Of a stretch of DNA of 64,000 nt, positions 56,299-64,000 are shown piece after piece. A program made the position numbers and the translations under genes. Source of the DNA: Planctomycetota bacterium (lineage in GTDB: Bacteria > Planctomycetota > Phycisphaerae > UBA1845 > PWPN01); assembly GCA_022711465.1 (NCBI GenBank), contig JAKLEZ010000006.1, positions 1 through 64,000 on the forward strand, in the 5' to 3' direction. How positions within the stretch are numbered: the stretch's first letter is position 1; every line of letters starts with the position of its first letter. The notes beneath the pieces are model-generated. The model saw only the letters and a program-made list of their open reading frames with translations. It ran no database searches and had not been told where the DNA came from.

Positions 56299-58314
56299 TC
56301 AGCCGCCCGCCTGTCGCGGCTCAGACGAACCGGTCCCTGCCTCCACGCGGAGCGAGGACGTCGGCCAGTGCCCCTCGTCGTCGATCCGCAGCGTCTCCGT
56401 GTCCCGCCGGAACTGCAGAATCGCCAGACGAACCTGCGCCTGGGCACGAGCCAGGCTGTTTCTCGCGTCGAGAAGGAAGTTCTCCGCATCCACTACTTCG
56501 CGGTTGCTCACCCGGCCCTGGTTGAACCGGATGCGGGCTCCCTCGCGGCGCTGCAGAGCCACGTCCCGGTTGATCATCTGGATCTGCAGGGCTTCCTGCT
56601 GCTGCTTGACCCGGCGAATGGCCCGGCGAATCTGAAGCTCCACCAGGTCTCGCGACCGCTGATACGCCCGCTCCGCACGGCGCTTGACAATCAGGGCGGT
56701 ACGCAGGTCGTTGCGCTCCCGGTAGCGATCCAGCGGCAACTCGAGCGTCAGCTGCCCCCGCGACGTCGTTCGGTCGGTCTTGAAGTTCCACATGCCGAAC
56801 TCGCTCGAGTCGGTGTTCATGGTCACCGTGCCGTGGGCGGTCAGGTCCGGCAGCAGATTGTTCTCCGCAATGTCCACTCCGCGCCGGGTGTCGTCGATCC
56901 GATCGAGATCATTCAGCAGATCGAGCCGGTACTTCAGGCCGACGCGGACCGCCTCTTCGTCGGGCACATCAGGCATCCGCAGGGCCTGCTCCAGCGAGGT
57001 GGTCTCCATCCCTCCCGCACCCTCTTCCGCCCCCGCACTCGGGTCCCCCAACGGGAGAACATCGATCCGCTGCTCCATGGGCATGCCGATCCGGATCTTG
57101 AAGTCCGCCAGGGCACTCTGGAAGGCCTCGACCGCGTCGATCTTGCGGCTGATCGCCACCAGGCGGTCCTGGTCGGCACGCTGTACTTCCAGCTGAAGGA
57201 TGCGCCCCGTTTGCCACAGCGCCCGGGCCCGCTCGGCTTCACTGGTGAACGACTTGATGCTCTCCTCCTCGTTGACGATCTCCTGGCGAAGCTGCTGAAG
57301 GTTGAAGTAGTCCCCGGCGATGTCGACCGCCAGCACCCGGCGGAACCGCTCAAAGGCCCGTACCGCGTAGATCAGATCCCGCTCCGCCTGGTAACGGGAC
57401 TCGAAAGCCGCCGGCCCCGCCCCGCGAAGCAGCGGAATCCGGGCCTCCAGAACCAGCGAGCCGGTCTCGCCCGCGGTCAGGTGGTGAGTCAGGTCGCGCA
57501 TCAGCGTACCCAGCACCCGAGCGGTCACTTCACCTCCGTAGGGCAGCTTCTGCTGAACGGCAACGCTCGAGACCATGTCCATCGCGTGATCGAAGTTCCG
57601 GATCTGCCCGTAATTGGCGTACTGGCTGCTGATCTCACCCACCAGCTGGGGCGTCCACAGGTGCCGCTCCAACGAGAGGGCTAGAGCTGCTAAATAGAGG
57701 TCCTCCTTGGCGTTCTGAAGCTCGCGGGCATGCCCGAAGGCATAACCGAGCGAATCGGCCAGGGACAGAACCTGCCCCGGCTCACCCCCGGGCTGGCTCT
57801 CCGCCGGCCCGGTCGTCAGCGGCCCGATCGCCACACCAGGAGATGCCGGTCCCGAGGCCGCGACCGGGCGGGTCTCCGCCGATGCCGCCGAAGGAGTCAC
57901 CGCCCCGAACATGTCGGTCGGCCGGCTGGCCGCGGAGCCGAAATCAACCGCCGAGCCCGGCCCTGGCTGCACGGCCAGCACCGCCGGACCCGCCTCCGCC
58001 GAACGCCCGCCGGCCGGCTGAGTCGCCACCTTGTCAAACGAGGACGGAACCTTCGAATCCACCGGGTGCGGCACGAACCTGTACGGCGAATCAGCTCCCG
58101 CAACCGGCGGGCGCTTCCAAGCCGGCCACCGCTCCTGGTCGATCCGGGCATCCTGCGCCTTGCCCAACGCCGCTTGCTGACGCTTCTCGATCAGGCGGTA
58201 CACCTCGCGGTCGGCGTCATAAACCGCCAACTGACAGCCGCCACAGACCCACAGAATACCACCGACGAAGAGTCGCCCAACCGGGCCTACAATCCATGTC
58301 GAGAATGGCTGCAT
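56299..58314 (-). CDS. TolC-family outer-membrane efflux lipoprotein
   Basis: A 671-residue outer-membrane factor with a lipobox VCGGC after a short signal (MQPFSTWIVGPVGRLFVGGI). A low-complexity Pro/Ala/Ser-rich stretch (about 60-180) precedes the usual repeated coiled-coil pair of TolC (RELQNAKEDLYLAALALSL, KRRAERAYQRSRDLVELQIR, LARAQAQVRLAILQFRRD). It is about 200 residues longer than E. coli TolC, mainly from that N-terminal insertion. GAGG lies before the ATG at 58314; a start at 58353 would overlap the -10 box and is rejected. A strong promoter precedes it. Function: exit duct for the HlyD-linked pump. Confidence 0.9.
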   Translation of the reverse strand: MQPFSTWIVGPVGRLFVGGILWVCGGCQLAVYDADREVYRLIEKRQQAALGKAQDARIDQERWPAWKRPPVAGADSPYRFVPHPVDSKVPSSFDKVATQPAGGRSAEAGPAVLAVQPGPGSAVDFGSAASRPTDMFGAVTPSAASAETRPVAASGPASPGVAIGPLTTGPAESQPGGEPGQVLSLADSLGYAFGHARELQNAKEDLYLAALALSLERHLWTPQLVGEISSQYANYGQIRNFDHAMDMVSSVAVQQKLPYGGEVTARVLGTLMRDLTHHLTAGETGSLVLEARIPLLRGAGPAAFESRYQAERDLIYAVRAFERFRRVLAVDIAGDYFNLQQLRQEIVNEEESIKSFTSEAERARALWQTGRILQLEVQRADQDRLVAISRKIDAVEAFQSALADFKIRIGMPMEQRIDVLPLGDPSAGAEEGAGGMETTSLEQALRMPDVPDEEAVRVGLKYRLDLLNDLDRIDDTRRGVDIAENNLLPDLTAHGTVTMNTDSSEFGMWNFKTDRTTSRGQLTLELPLDRYRERNDLRTALIVKRRAERAYQRSRDLVELQIRRAIRRVKQQQEALQIQMINRDVALQRREGARIRFNQGRVSNREVVDAENFLLDARNSLARAQAQVRLAILQFRRDTETLRIDDEGHWPTSSLRVEAGTGSSEPRQAGG

Positions 58315-58351
58315 TCCATACCTCGCGGTTACCCCGTGCAAGCGGCTGGGC

Positions 58352-58379
58352 ATTATATCATCTCATTCCCAATAGCCAA
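58352..58379 (-). promoter_or_regulatory. Strong promoter of the tolC-hlyD-ABC operon
   Basis: On the minus strand TTGGCT (58379-58374), 16 bp, perfect TATAAT (58357-58352). Leader to the start at 58314 is about 31 nt. Confidence 0.65.
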
Positions 58380-58698
58380 ATCCACACTCGTGACGCAGAT
58401 CCGTCAAGCCGACGTCCGCTCCAGGTCAGTGCACGCGGGGCAGATGATCGGCGTTCATTTTCCCCCCCCTCAATACCCCTCCGCCCAAGGGAAGACTCAA
58501 CGCACCGGAAACGGACTCGCAGCCGCAAGGAGAGGTGCTCCGGAGCGACTGCGGTGACGGGGAAGATAATGGTGGCCGGAGGTATCGCGATGATCATGTC
58601 GGGCGGGCCCGGCAAGGAAACCTGCAGCCCCGATCCTTGACCCGCCCCAGCCCGCAAGGACCAGACCCGCAAGACCTTCAGGCCAGTCCTCAAGGCCA

Positions 58699-58866
58699 CC
58701 AGGCAAATCCGTAGGATCACCAGGCAAATCCGTAGGATCACCAGGCAGATCCGTAGGATCACCAGGCAAATCCGTAGGATCACCAGGCAGATCCGCAGGA
58801 TCACCAGGCAAATCCACAGGATCAACAGGCAAATCAGCAAGGCCGCCAGGCAAATGAGTCCAGAGC
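58699..58866. repeat. Tandem array of about eight 21-bp repeats
   Basis: The first unit (58699-58719) reads CCAGGCAAATCC then GTAGGATCA. Units 1, 2 and 4 are identical; units 3, 5 and 6 differ by one to two bases; units 7 and 8 are more degenerate. The period of 21 is a multiple of 3 and so keeps reading frames open on both strands. Confidence 0.9.
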
Positions 58867-58947
58867 CCCTAACCAGGCCCGCCAAGGGCGTGTCTGATGC
58901 AATAAGGCATGCTCCGTGCTCGCGACCATGACCCCGAGGAGATCAAC

Positions 58948-60264
58948 ATGAGAACTGTCACACGAATTATTGCTATATTGATGACAGGCGGCACGGTCAT
59001 ACCCGCATTCGCCCAGATCGACACCGCTGCGGCCGAGAACAAGCTGCTGAGCATGCGCGCCGCCCAGGCGGACGCCTACCGCAAGCTGGCCGAGGCGATC
59101 AAGGGCCTCAAGATCACTTCCGACACCTACGTCAAGGACTTCGTCGCCGAGAGCGACTCCATCCAGGCGGCCATGGACACGTTCATCCGAGGCGTGAAGC
59201 TGGGCCAGCCGAGGTGGCTCAGCGACCAGTCCTGTGAGGTGCCGGCCGAGGTGACCGTCTCGCGGGTGATCCAGGAGATCAAGGAAGTCCACACCCGGCA
59301 CTACAAGGGTGACCGGATCAAGGGTCACGACATCGAGCACATGAACCAGCAAGTCCGGACGGAGGTCATCAAGGTGATAGGCACCGGCGCCCCGCGCCCG
59401 GATCTGCCGCCGAACCTGCCGGCCGGCGTCGAACAAGTGATCGAGAAGGGTCCGCCTCCCCCGCCGACACCGCCGTTTCCGCCGCTCTGGCAGAAGCTGG
59501 GTCCTCAAGCCCGGATGATGGCCGTCCGGACGGCCCGACTCGTCGCCTTGAGGAATCTCGCCGAACGGATTGGCGGCCTGCGGGTCACCTCGAACACCCT
59601 GGTTCGCGATTTCGTGGCCCAGTCGGACGAGATCACCGCCGTCACCGAGCAGATGTTGGTCGGGTTCAAAGTTACCCGCGAATACCTCCATTCCAGCGAA
59701 CCGATCGCCGAGGTCACGATCGAGGTGCCAATGGAGTCGGTGATCAACGTGATCAAGGAGCTGCACAGCCGCAGCATCCAGGGAGACCGCATCAAGGGAA
59801 CAGACGTCACCGAGGTGACCAAGCAGATCCAGGGCCAGGTCTTCGAGGCCTCCGGCATGGGTATACCCCCGCCGCAGTACGTGAAGCAGGCGGAGGCCGT
59901 GTTGCAGACCACTTATCCTCCGTGGGCGACCGAGTGGATCACGATGGATGGCCAAGGCATGGCTCCGAATGACAAGCGGGGTACGCCGCAGGGCAGACTG
60001 CTCGCGGCCCGGGCCGCGGAACTGGAGGCCAAGCGCAAGCTGGCCGAACACGTGATGGGCCTGCACATCGAATCGAACGTCGTGGTCAAGGACTTCATCG
60101 CCCGGCACGACGAGATCCGAAGCTCGGTCGATGCGGTGATCGTGAACTCCCGGGTCGAAAGGACGACCTTCGACGGCGACATGGCCACGGTGACGGTGGT
60201 CGTTCCGGGCATGCAGGTTTGGGAGCTGATTGACGGACGGATTCGGGCCGGCCAAGGCGGCTAG
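58948..60264 (+). CDS. Secreted protein with three LPP20-like domains
   Basis: A 438-residue exported protein (signal MRTVTRIIAILMTGGTVIPAFA). It contains three clearly related copies of an LPP20/FlgP-like domain, starting near residues 29, 190 and 351. Each opens with an Ala/Arg/Lys-rich helix (AAQADAYRKLAEAIKGLKI; ARLVALRNLAERIGGLRV; AAELEAKRKLAEHVMGLHI) and ends with a beta pair (VPAEVTVSRVIQEIKE and parallels). Copies 1 and 2 share the linker GDRIKG. Single-copy LPP20 proteins occur as flagellar or outer-membrane lipoproteins; three copies in one chain are not known to me. GAGGAG precedes the ATG. No flagellar gene is nearby. Function is unknown. Confidence 0.85.
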   Translation: MRTVTRIIAILMTGGTVIPAFAQIDTAAAENKLLSMRAAQADAYRKLAEAIKGLKITSDTYVKDFVAESDSIQAAMDTFIRGVKLGQPRWLSDQSCEVPAEVTVSRVIQEIKEVHTRHYKGDRIKGHDIEHMNQQVRTEVIKVIGTGAPRPDLPPNLPAGVEQVIEKGPPPPPTPPFPPLWQKLGPQARMMAVRTARLVALRNLAERIGGLRVTSNTLVRDFVAQSDEITAVTEQMLVGFKVTREYLHSSEPIAEVTIEVPMESVINVIKELHSRSIQGDRIKGTDVTEVTKQIQGQVFEASGMGIPPPQYVKQAEAVLQTTYPPWATEWITMDGQGMAPNDKRGTPQGRLLAARAAELEAKRKLAEHVMGLHIESNVVVKDFIARHDEIRSSVDAVIVNSRVERTTFDGDMATVTVVVPGMQVWELIDGRIRAGQGG

Positions 60265-60307
60265 TCGGCAGACGTGACGGACGGTCGAGCAGGAAGGAGA
60301 GTCTGAC

Positions 60308-60541
60308 ATGCGGTGTTTCACGATCGCCCTGGGGTTGGCGGTCCCGGCCTGGACACTGGCCACCTTGACCGGCTGCGGGAGCGAGGTCCGGAGCTATCAG
60401 AGCAGCGAGCGGATTGAGCAGGCCGAGCCGAGGATGGTATCGCCCGGCACCGAGGCGCTGGTGCCCGACCGCGTCGAGCGGACTGAGCCGAGGATGGTGT
60501 CGCCCGGTAGGGAGGTTCTGGTGCCTGACCGCGTGGAATGA
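60308..60541 (+). CDS. Tiny lipoprotein with duplicated 20-residue unit
   Basis: A 77-residue lipoprotein: the signal ends in TLTGC. The mature part has about 57 residues, of which 40 are two copies of a 20-residue unit (EPRMVSPGTEALVPDRVE and EPRMVSPGREVLVPDRVE). AAGGAG lies eight bases before the ATG. It is 43 bp after the threefold LPP20-like gene and 101 bp before its diverged relative, so likely in one unit. I recognise no family. Confidence 0.78.
   Translation: MRCFTIALGLAVPAWTLATLTGCGSEVRSYQSSERIEQAEPRMVSPGTEALVPDRVERTEPRMVSPGREVLVPDRVE
60421..60540 (+). repeat. 60-bp tandem duplication inside the tiny lipoprotein gene
   Basis: Two adjacent 60-bp units (60421-60480 and 60481-60540) agree at about 48 of 60 positions and keep the reading frame. 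It has preserved the peptide unit more than silent sites would predict. Confidence 0.85.
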
Positions 60542-60642
60542 CCCGGGCAGTCGAGGCGTAGGCAGCGACGTTGTGGGGCGGGTGTTGGCGATCGGCCGGC
60601 ACCCGCGTTTTCATGCCCCGGCGGCTGGAGTATGATGCGACC

Positions 60643-61965
60643 ATGTCGATTTTCCCGTCGATGGTTGACGACTCTCGGCAGAGCCGGGCGGCTGCGGGCC
60701 GATGGGGGTGGGCGCGAGTCGTCGCCCTGAGCCTGCTGGGCTCGACCGTCCTGGTCATGGTCGGCACTGCGGCCCGGGCTCAGGCGCCGGACAGCCAGCC
60801 GGCCGGCGTCGAGCAGAGGGCGAGTGACCAGGCGTTCCAGGAGCTGGTCGACGAGGTCATGGCCATTCGCCTGGCGGGCGGATGGACCGTGGGGGGCCTG
60901 CTCGGCGTGGTGCCCGACGCCGATCGCGGACTACGAGAGAGCCTTTTAGAATCGAAGGTGGAGCACCGGGCCAGGCCGCTTCCGGGGAACCTGGTCGAGG
61001 TCGAGGTCTCGCTGCCGATGGAGCGGCTGGCGGAGATGCTGCAGGACATTGCGGCCCGGTTCTTTCCGAAGGCGGACCGGTCGGTGGTGGAGATTGAGAG
61101 CCGCGGCCGGCCGAGCCTCGGGGGCGTGGGTCGAGTCAGGGCTGACCGGAGCGTGGTCGGGCTGCCCGTCGGGTGGCGACACTGCGACGAGGGCCAGCTG
61201 GCCCTGGTTCGAGCGGCGGCCGAGACCGATCTGCGGCAGCATCTGCTGGAGCGTGTGGGGCAATGGCGACTGACGCCGACACAGACCGTGGGGCAGTTGT
61301 GGGGCCGGTTTCCGGCGTTTCGCCAGTCGGTCGGGCGGCGGGTTCGGGCCGTGGCGTTGCCCAAGGCGGTGTATGAACCGGCGGGCATCTGTCGCGTGTC
61401 GGACGAGATCGGCCGGACCGACGTGCTCCAGATCCTGATCCGAGGGGCGGAGGACTCGGGCGACCCGATCGAGGCGGATCTAACGCGGGCGGTGGACCCG
61501 GAGTTCCAGGATCCGCTGATTCTCGACGGTTTCGCGGTTGCCCCGGCGATCGCGTCCAGTCTGCCGGGGGCGGCCGAGGTCGAGTCGATGGCCGGGCGGC
61601 CCGTCTGGGTGGAGCGTACGCTGAGCGTCAAGGTCACGGGTCAGCCGCCGGCGAACGTTGCCGGTCGCGAGGCTCGGCGGCGGATGGCGGCGGGGGCGGC
61701 CGGGATCGAAGCCAGGCGCCAGCTGTGGCTTCAGGTTGAGCAGTTACCTCTTCCCGGTGGCATAAACCTCGATAGCCTGCTCGCCCACCTGGGCAGGCCG
61801 GCGGACGCGATCTCGGCCATCGAGAGCACCATTCAGCAGACCGAGGGGCCGAGCTTCGACGAGCAGGACAATGCCACGGTCACGTTCACCGCCCGGCTGG
61901 ACATTATCTGGGAGATAGCCCGAGGCATCTGGCCCGCCAAGGATGCCGGCCGCGAGGCCGGTTGA
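60643..61965 (+). CDS. Secreted protein, diverged threefold LPP20-like relative
   Basis: A protein of about 440 residues with a membrane or signal segment near residues 28-48 (VVALSLLGSTVLVMVGTAARA). It has three diverged repeats that match the layout of the LPP20-like protein: helix with Arg/Ala (RRRMAAGAAGIEARRQLWLQVEQLPL), a middle region, and a beta pair (DNATVTFTARLDIIWEIARG). The first two copies are harder to see. Alternative starts are ATG 60613 and 60661. The stop codon overlaps the -35 box of the sugar-kinase promoter. Function unknown; likely paired with the upstream protein. Confidence 0.7.
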   Translation: MSIFPSMVDDSRQSRAAAGRWGWARVVALSLLGSTVLVMVGTAARAQAPDSQPAGVEQRASDQAFQELVDEVMAIRLAGGWTVGGLLGVVPDADRGLRESLLESKVEHRARPLPGNLVEVEVSLPMERLAEMLQDIAARFFPKADRSVVEIESRGRPSLGGVGRVRADRSVVGLPVGWRHCDEGQLALVRAAAETDLRQHLLERVGQWRLTPTQTVGQLWGRFPAFRQSVGRRVRAVALPKAVYEPAGICRVSDEIGRTDVLQILIRGAEDSGDPIEADLTRAVDPEFQDPLILDGFAVAPAIASSLPGAAEVESMAGRPVWVERTLSVKVTGQPPANVAGREARRRMAAGAAGIEARRQLWLQVEQLPLPGGINLDSLLAHLGRPADAISAIESTIQQTEGPSFDEQDNATVTFTARLDIIWEIARGIWPAKDAGREAG

Positions 61966-61989
61966 CAAGCCCCCCTGCCCGGCTAGCAT
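61962..61989 (+). promoter_or_regulatory. Promoter of the sugar-kinase gene
   Basis: A perfect TTGACA (61962-61967), 16 bp, TAGCAT (61984-61989). It overlaps the stop of the preceding gene. A short hairpin (AAGCAC and GTGCTT at 62007-62025) lies in the predicted leader. Confidence 0.5.
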
Positions 61990-62063
61990 GGTTCGCCGGC
62001 GACGCGAAGCACCCGCCGAGTGCTTGATTTCACGACTGATGATCGAACGATCGAGGAGGATCC

Positions 62064-63146
62064 ATGGTCGGTTTGAAGGTACGTCAGGACGCATGTGATC
62101 TGGACTTTCTGGCCCTCGGGGCGGTGGTTCATCGGCTTGATCCGGGGGTGATTCCGTTCCGCAAGGCTCGCTCGGTGGCCATTCACGTATCCGGGGGCGA
62201 ATACAACGTGGCGGCCGGGCTAGCGGACTGCTTCGGGCTGCGGACGGGGATTGCGACGGCGATGGTCAACTACGGGATTGGCGAGCTGGTCCAGGGTCGG
62301 GTGCGGGAGACGGGGGTCAGGCCGTTCTACAAGTGGTTCGAGCACGACGGGGTGCGCGGGCCGAACATCGCGACGGTGTACAGTGACCGCGGCCAGGGCG
62401 TTCGCCCGCCGGTGGTGTTCTACAACCGCTCGAACGAAGCCGGGGCGTTGCTGAAGCGGGGCGATTTCGACTGGGCGAAGATCCACGCCGGAGGGGTTCG
62501 CTGGTTTCATTCGGGAGGTATTTTCGCGGCCCTGTCGGAGACGACGTCGGAGCTGATCCTCGAGGGGATGCAGGCTGCCAGGTCCGCCGGGGCGGTGAAC
62601 TCGTTTGATCTCAACTACCGGGCGAAGCTATGGGCCCCGATCGGCGGGCTGCAGCGTGCTCAGCAGGTCTTGCGGAAGATTGTCGGCAACGTGGACGCCC
62701 TGATCGGCAACGAGGAGGACTTGCAGAAAGGTCTGGGCATCCAGGGACCTGAGGTTGCCTCCAAGTCGAAGCTGGATACGGACACGTTCTTCAAGATGAT
62801 CGAGCGGGTGGTCGAGCAGTTCCCGAACGTGAAGATGGTGGCGACCACGCTGCGGGAGGTTCACTCGACCAACCGGCATGAATGGGCGGCGGTGCTGTGG
62901 TTGGACGGTCGGCGGTACGTGACCCCCACCTGCCAGCTTGACGTGATTGACCGGATCGGGGGCGGCGACGGTTTTGCGGCGGGCCTGCTGTACGGTCTGC
63001 TGACCGGCCGTTCACCGGAGGAGGCCCTGCGGCTGGGTTGGGCTCACGGTGCCCTGCTGACCACGTTCCCCGGCGACGTGACCATGGCGAAGCTCGACGA
63101 GGTCGAGGCGTTGGCCAAAGGCTGTTCGGCGCGCGTGCAGAGGTGA
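62064..63146 (+). CDS. PfkB-family sugar kinase, KDG-kinase-like
   Basis: A 360-residue cytoplasmic kinase of the ribokinase/PfkB family. It has the N-terminal GGEYNVAAGLADCFG substrate loop and the C-terminal signature RIGGGDGFAAGLLYGLL with catalytic Asp302. Overall it most resembles 2-keto-3-deoxygluconate kinases, which feed uronic acids into the Entner-Doudoroff route. GAGGAGG lies four bases before the ATG, with its own promoter. Ribokinase or fructokinase specificity cannot be excluded. It fits the glycan-use theme of the window. Confidence 0.88.
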   Translation: MVGLKVRQDACDLDFLALGAVVHRLDPGVIPFRKARSVAIHVSGGEYNVAAGLADCFGLRTGIATAMVNYGIGELVQGRVRETGVRPFYKWFEHDGVRGPNIATVYSDRGQGVRPPVVFYNRSNEAGALLKRGDFDWAKIHAGGVRWFHSGGIFAALSETTSELILEGMQAARSAGAVNSFDLNYRAKLWAPIGGLQRAQQVLRKIVGNVDALIGNEEDLQKGLGIQGPEVASKSKLDTDTFFKMIERVVEQFPNVKMVATTLREVHSTNRHEWAAVLWLDGRRYVTPTCQLDVIDRIGGGDGFAAGLLYGLLTGRSPEEALRLGWAHGALLTTFPGDVTMAKLDEVEALAKGCSARVQR

Positions 63147-63680
63147 GGCGAAGGGGTCGGCGGTCGGCGGCTTGGGCGGCTGAACGGAGCTGCACTGTCC
63201 GGAGTTGTACGAGGGGGGTCAGGGGGCCACAGGGCGCATATCTTCAGAGTTGCTGGACCAGTTCACCTTGCCGTGGCGCCTGCCGGCCAAGTCGGAGGGG
63301 CGGTTGTCGGGCGGATGGGCGTCAGGGGTTGGGGTGGAACGAACCCAATTGAGGCCTGGTTGTCGGTCGTCGAACCGCGTTGCTGACGCTGCCAGAGCGG
63401 TTGCTGGCCGCGATCAACGAAAAGCCCGGCGCCAAACGAAGCCAATGTTGCCTTCCCGGGGTTGAGCTCAAGAACACCTTGGGAAGCAGGATGTCCGCTT
63501 CTGAGGATGTCAAAGAACGTTTTGAGCGGTTGGGGCACGGCCTGGTTACCGGCCGAGGCCGCAGGCATCGCTCGCCATGAAGAACACGACGGGTGTTCCG
63601 CGGGAAGGTCGGAAGCCGGATCGGGGCTTTGTCCTGGCCGGGGTGATGTTTGCCGGCCGGGGGAGGTTGCTGATAGCGAC
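63147..63680. other. Intergenic region after the sugar kinase
   Basis: No gene is supported in 534 bp. Several short frames are open but have neither ribosome sites nor recognisable content. No terminator was found after the kinase gene. Confidence 0.4.
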
Positions 63681-64000
63681 TCACGTTCGGAGGACGATCT
63701 TTCCGTGGGCTCGCGACTCGACGATTTGGTGGTGAGCCTGGGGGGCCTCGGGGAGAGGGATTTGGTGGCTGACCACGGGCGTGAGGGCACCGTTGGCCAA
63801 TCCGGCCCCGATGGCCGCGTGGAGAGTGATCTGGTCGGCCTCGGGCGTATTGAGCAGGGCCATACCGAGGATGGCGCTGTCTCGGCCCATGGTGGCGCGG
63901 GGGTCGATCTCGATTCGGCCGCGGCTGCCGATGACCACGACTCGCCCGTTCTTGGCCAGGAGGGGCAGATCGCGGTCGAGGTTGACGTTGGCCAGCATTT
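63681..64000 (-). CDS. Quinone oxidoreductase / MDR-type dehydrogenase, truncated by the window edge
   Basis: Only the C-terminal 105 or so residues are in the window; the 5' part lies beyond 64000. The visible sequence (LLAKNGRVVVIGSRG, MGRDSAILGMALLN, IPLPEAPQAHHQIVESRAHGKIVL) matches the end of zinc-free NADPH:quinone oxidoreductases of the MDR superfamily. The stop lies at 63681. Substrate unknown. Confidence 0.85.
   Translation of the reverse strand, partial: MLANVNLDRDLPLLAKNGRVVVIGSRGRIEIDPRATMGRDSAILGMALLNTPEADQITLHAAIGAGLANGALTPVVSHQIPLPEAPQAHHQIVESRAHGKIVLRT

Larger units (their letters stand above)
58315..58947. other. Divergent region between tolC and the LPP20-like gene, with a 21-bp repeat
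   Basis: Holds the tolC promoter (58352-58379) and a run of about eight 21-bp repeats (58699-58866). A reading on the minus strand gives a heptapeptide repeat (DLPGDPT), and on the plus strand RRITRQI, but start codons are poor, so I do not call a gene. Confidence 0.5.

Noticed and set aside
58497..58853. Gene for a DLPGDPT heptapeptide-repeat protein on the minus strand
   Set aside because: Start would be a TTG without a ribosome site, and after the repeats the frame becomes Arg/His-rich noise. Kept only as a possibility in the repeat entry.
58699..58866. CRISPR array
   Set aside because: The units are contiguous 21-mers without spacers, and no cas genes are in the window.
63147..63680. 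Remnant of an insertion sequence
   Set aside because: Short open frames exist, but I see no transposase motif or terminal inverted repeats.

Overview
The window is GC-rich chromosomal DNA from a member of the Planctomycetota, probably a Phycisphaerae-like lineage. This is inferred from protein style, because the window has no rRNA. The pointers are a glycosidase ending in the acidic two-repeat dockerin-like tail common in that phylum, a TatC with a large extra periplasmic loop, two DUF6807 (PmoA-family) proteins, a URO-D-like enzyme beside glycosidases, and type IV pilus genes split into several blocks. Forty-five protein genes, one of them cut by the window end, are supported. No tRNA, rRNA, CRISPR array, transposase or prophage gene was found.

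Layout. 0.36-9.6 kb: pyruvate phosphate dikinase with a clear terminator, a URO-D-like enzyme, then two minus-strand secreted glycosidases (GH127 with a C-terminal jelly-roll; a GHL10-type enzyme with dockerin). 10.1-13.6 kb: a five-domain S1 protein and two unknown proteins. 13.7-22.7 kb: tatC, then a rightward run of DUF6807 protein, GH38 alpha-mannosidase, an orphan ferric-type solute-binding lipoprotein and a polytopic membrane protein with a degenerate spermidine-synthase-like domain. 22.8-30.4 kb: a pseudopilin, pilM-pilN-pilO-pilP, a PAS histidine kinase, a lone receiver and an HD-GYP protein, several joined by ATGA overlaps. 30.6-42.8 kb: a mixed catabolic block (DUF6807 lipoprotein, metzincin-like protein with NPCBM domain, GH36-type alpha-galactosidase, ThiF/MoeB E1 enzyme, a short TSP3 lipoprotein, an SGNH esterase, an unknown secreted protein, transketolase). 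43.0-51.7 kb: minus-strand pilus engine (two pseudopilins, pilC, two PilB-type ATPases, pilT). 51.9-58.3 kb: an M20 peptidase facing a TolC-HlyD-ABC ATPase operon. 58.7-63.1 kb: a 21-bp tandem repeat, a threefold LPP20-like secreted protein, a tiny lipoprotein with an internal 60-bp duplication, a diverged relative of the first protein, and a PfkB sugar kinase. A truncated quinone-oxidoreductase-type gene ends the window.

How the parts fit. The secreted glycosidases (arabinofuranose, galactose and mannose specificities), esterase and DUF6807 proteins fit an aerobic or facultative degrader of plant or algal glycans. Transketolase, the KDG-kinase-like PfkB protein and PPDK would handle the products. 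The two pilus blocks plausibly make one machine: both PilB ATPases carry N-terminal MshEN-type domains, a known c-di-GMP-binding fold, and the pilMNOP operon also encodes an intact HD-GYP c-di-GMP phosphodiesterase. That suggests local control of the pilus by c-di-GMP. Secretin (PilQ) and prepilin peptidase must lie elsewhere.

The best candidate for something undescribed is 58.9-62.0 kb, where two secreted proteins built from three copies of an LPP20-like module flank a 77-residue lipoprotein with duplicated sequence. Promoter calls come from eye-matching to sigma70 hexamers. Several are close (TTGACC-17-TAGAAT before tatC; TTGGCT-16-TATAAT before tolC), and one would give the M20 gene an almost leaderless mRNA.
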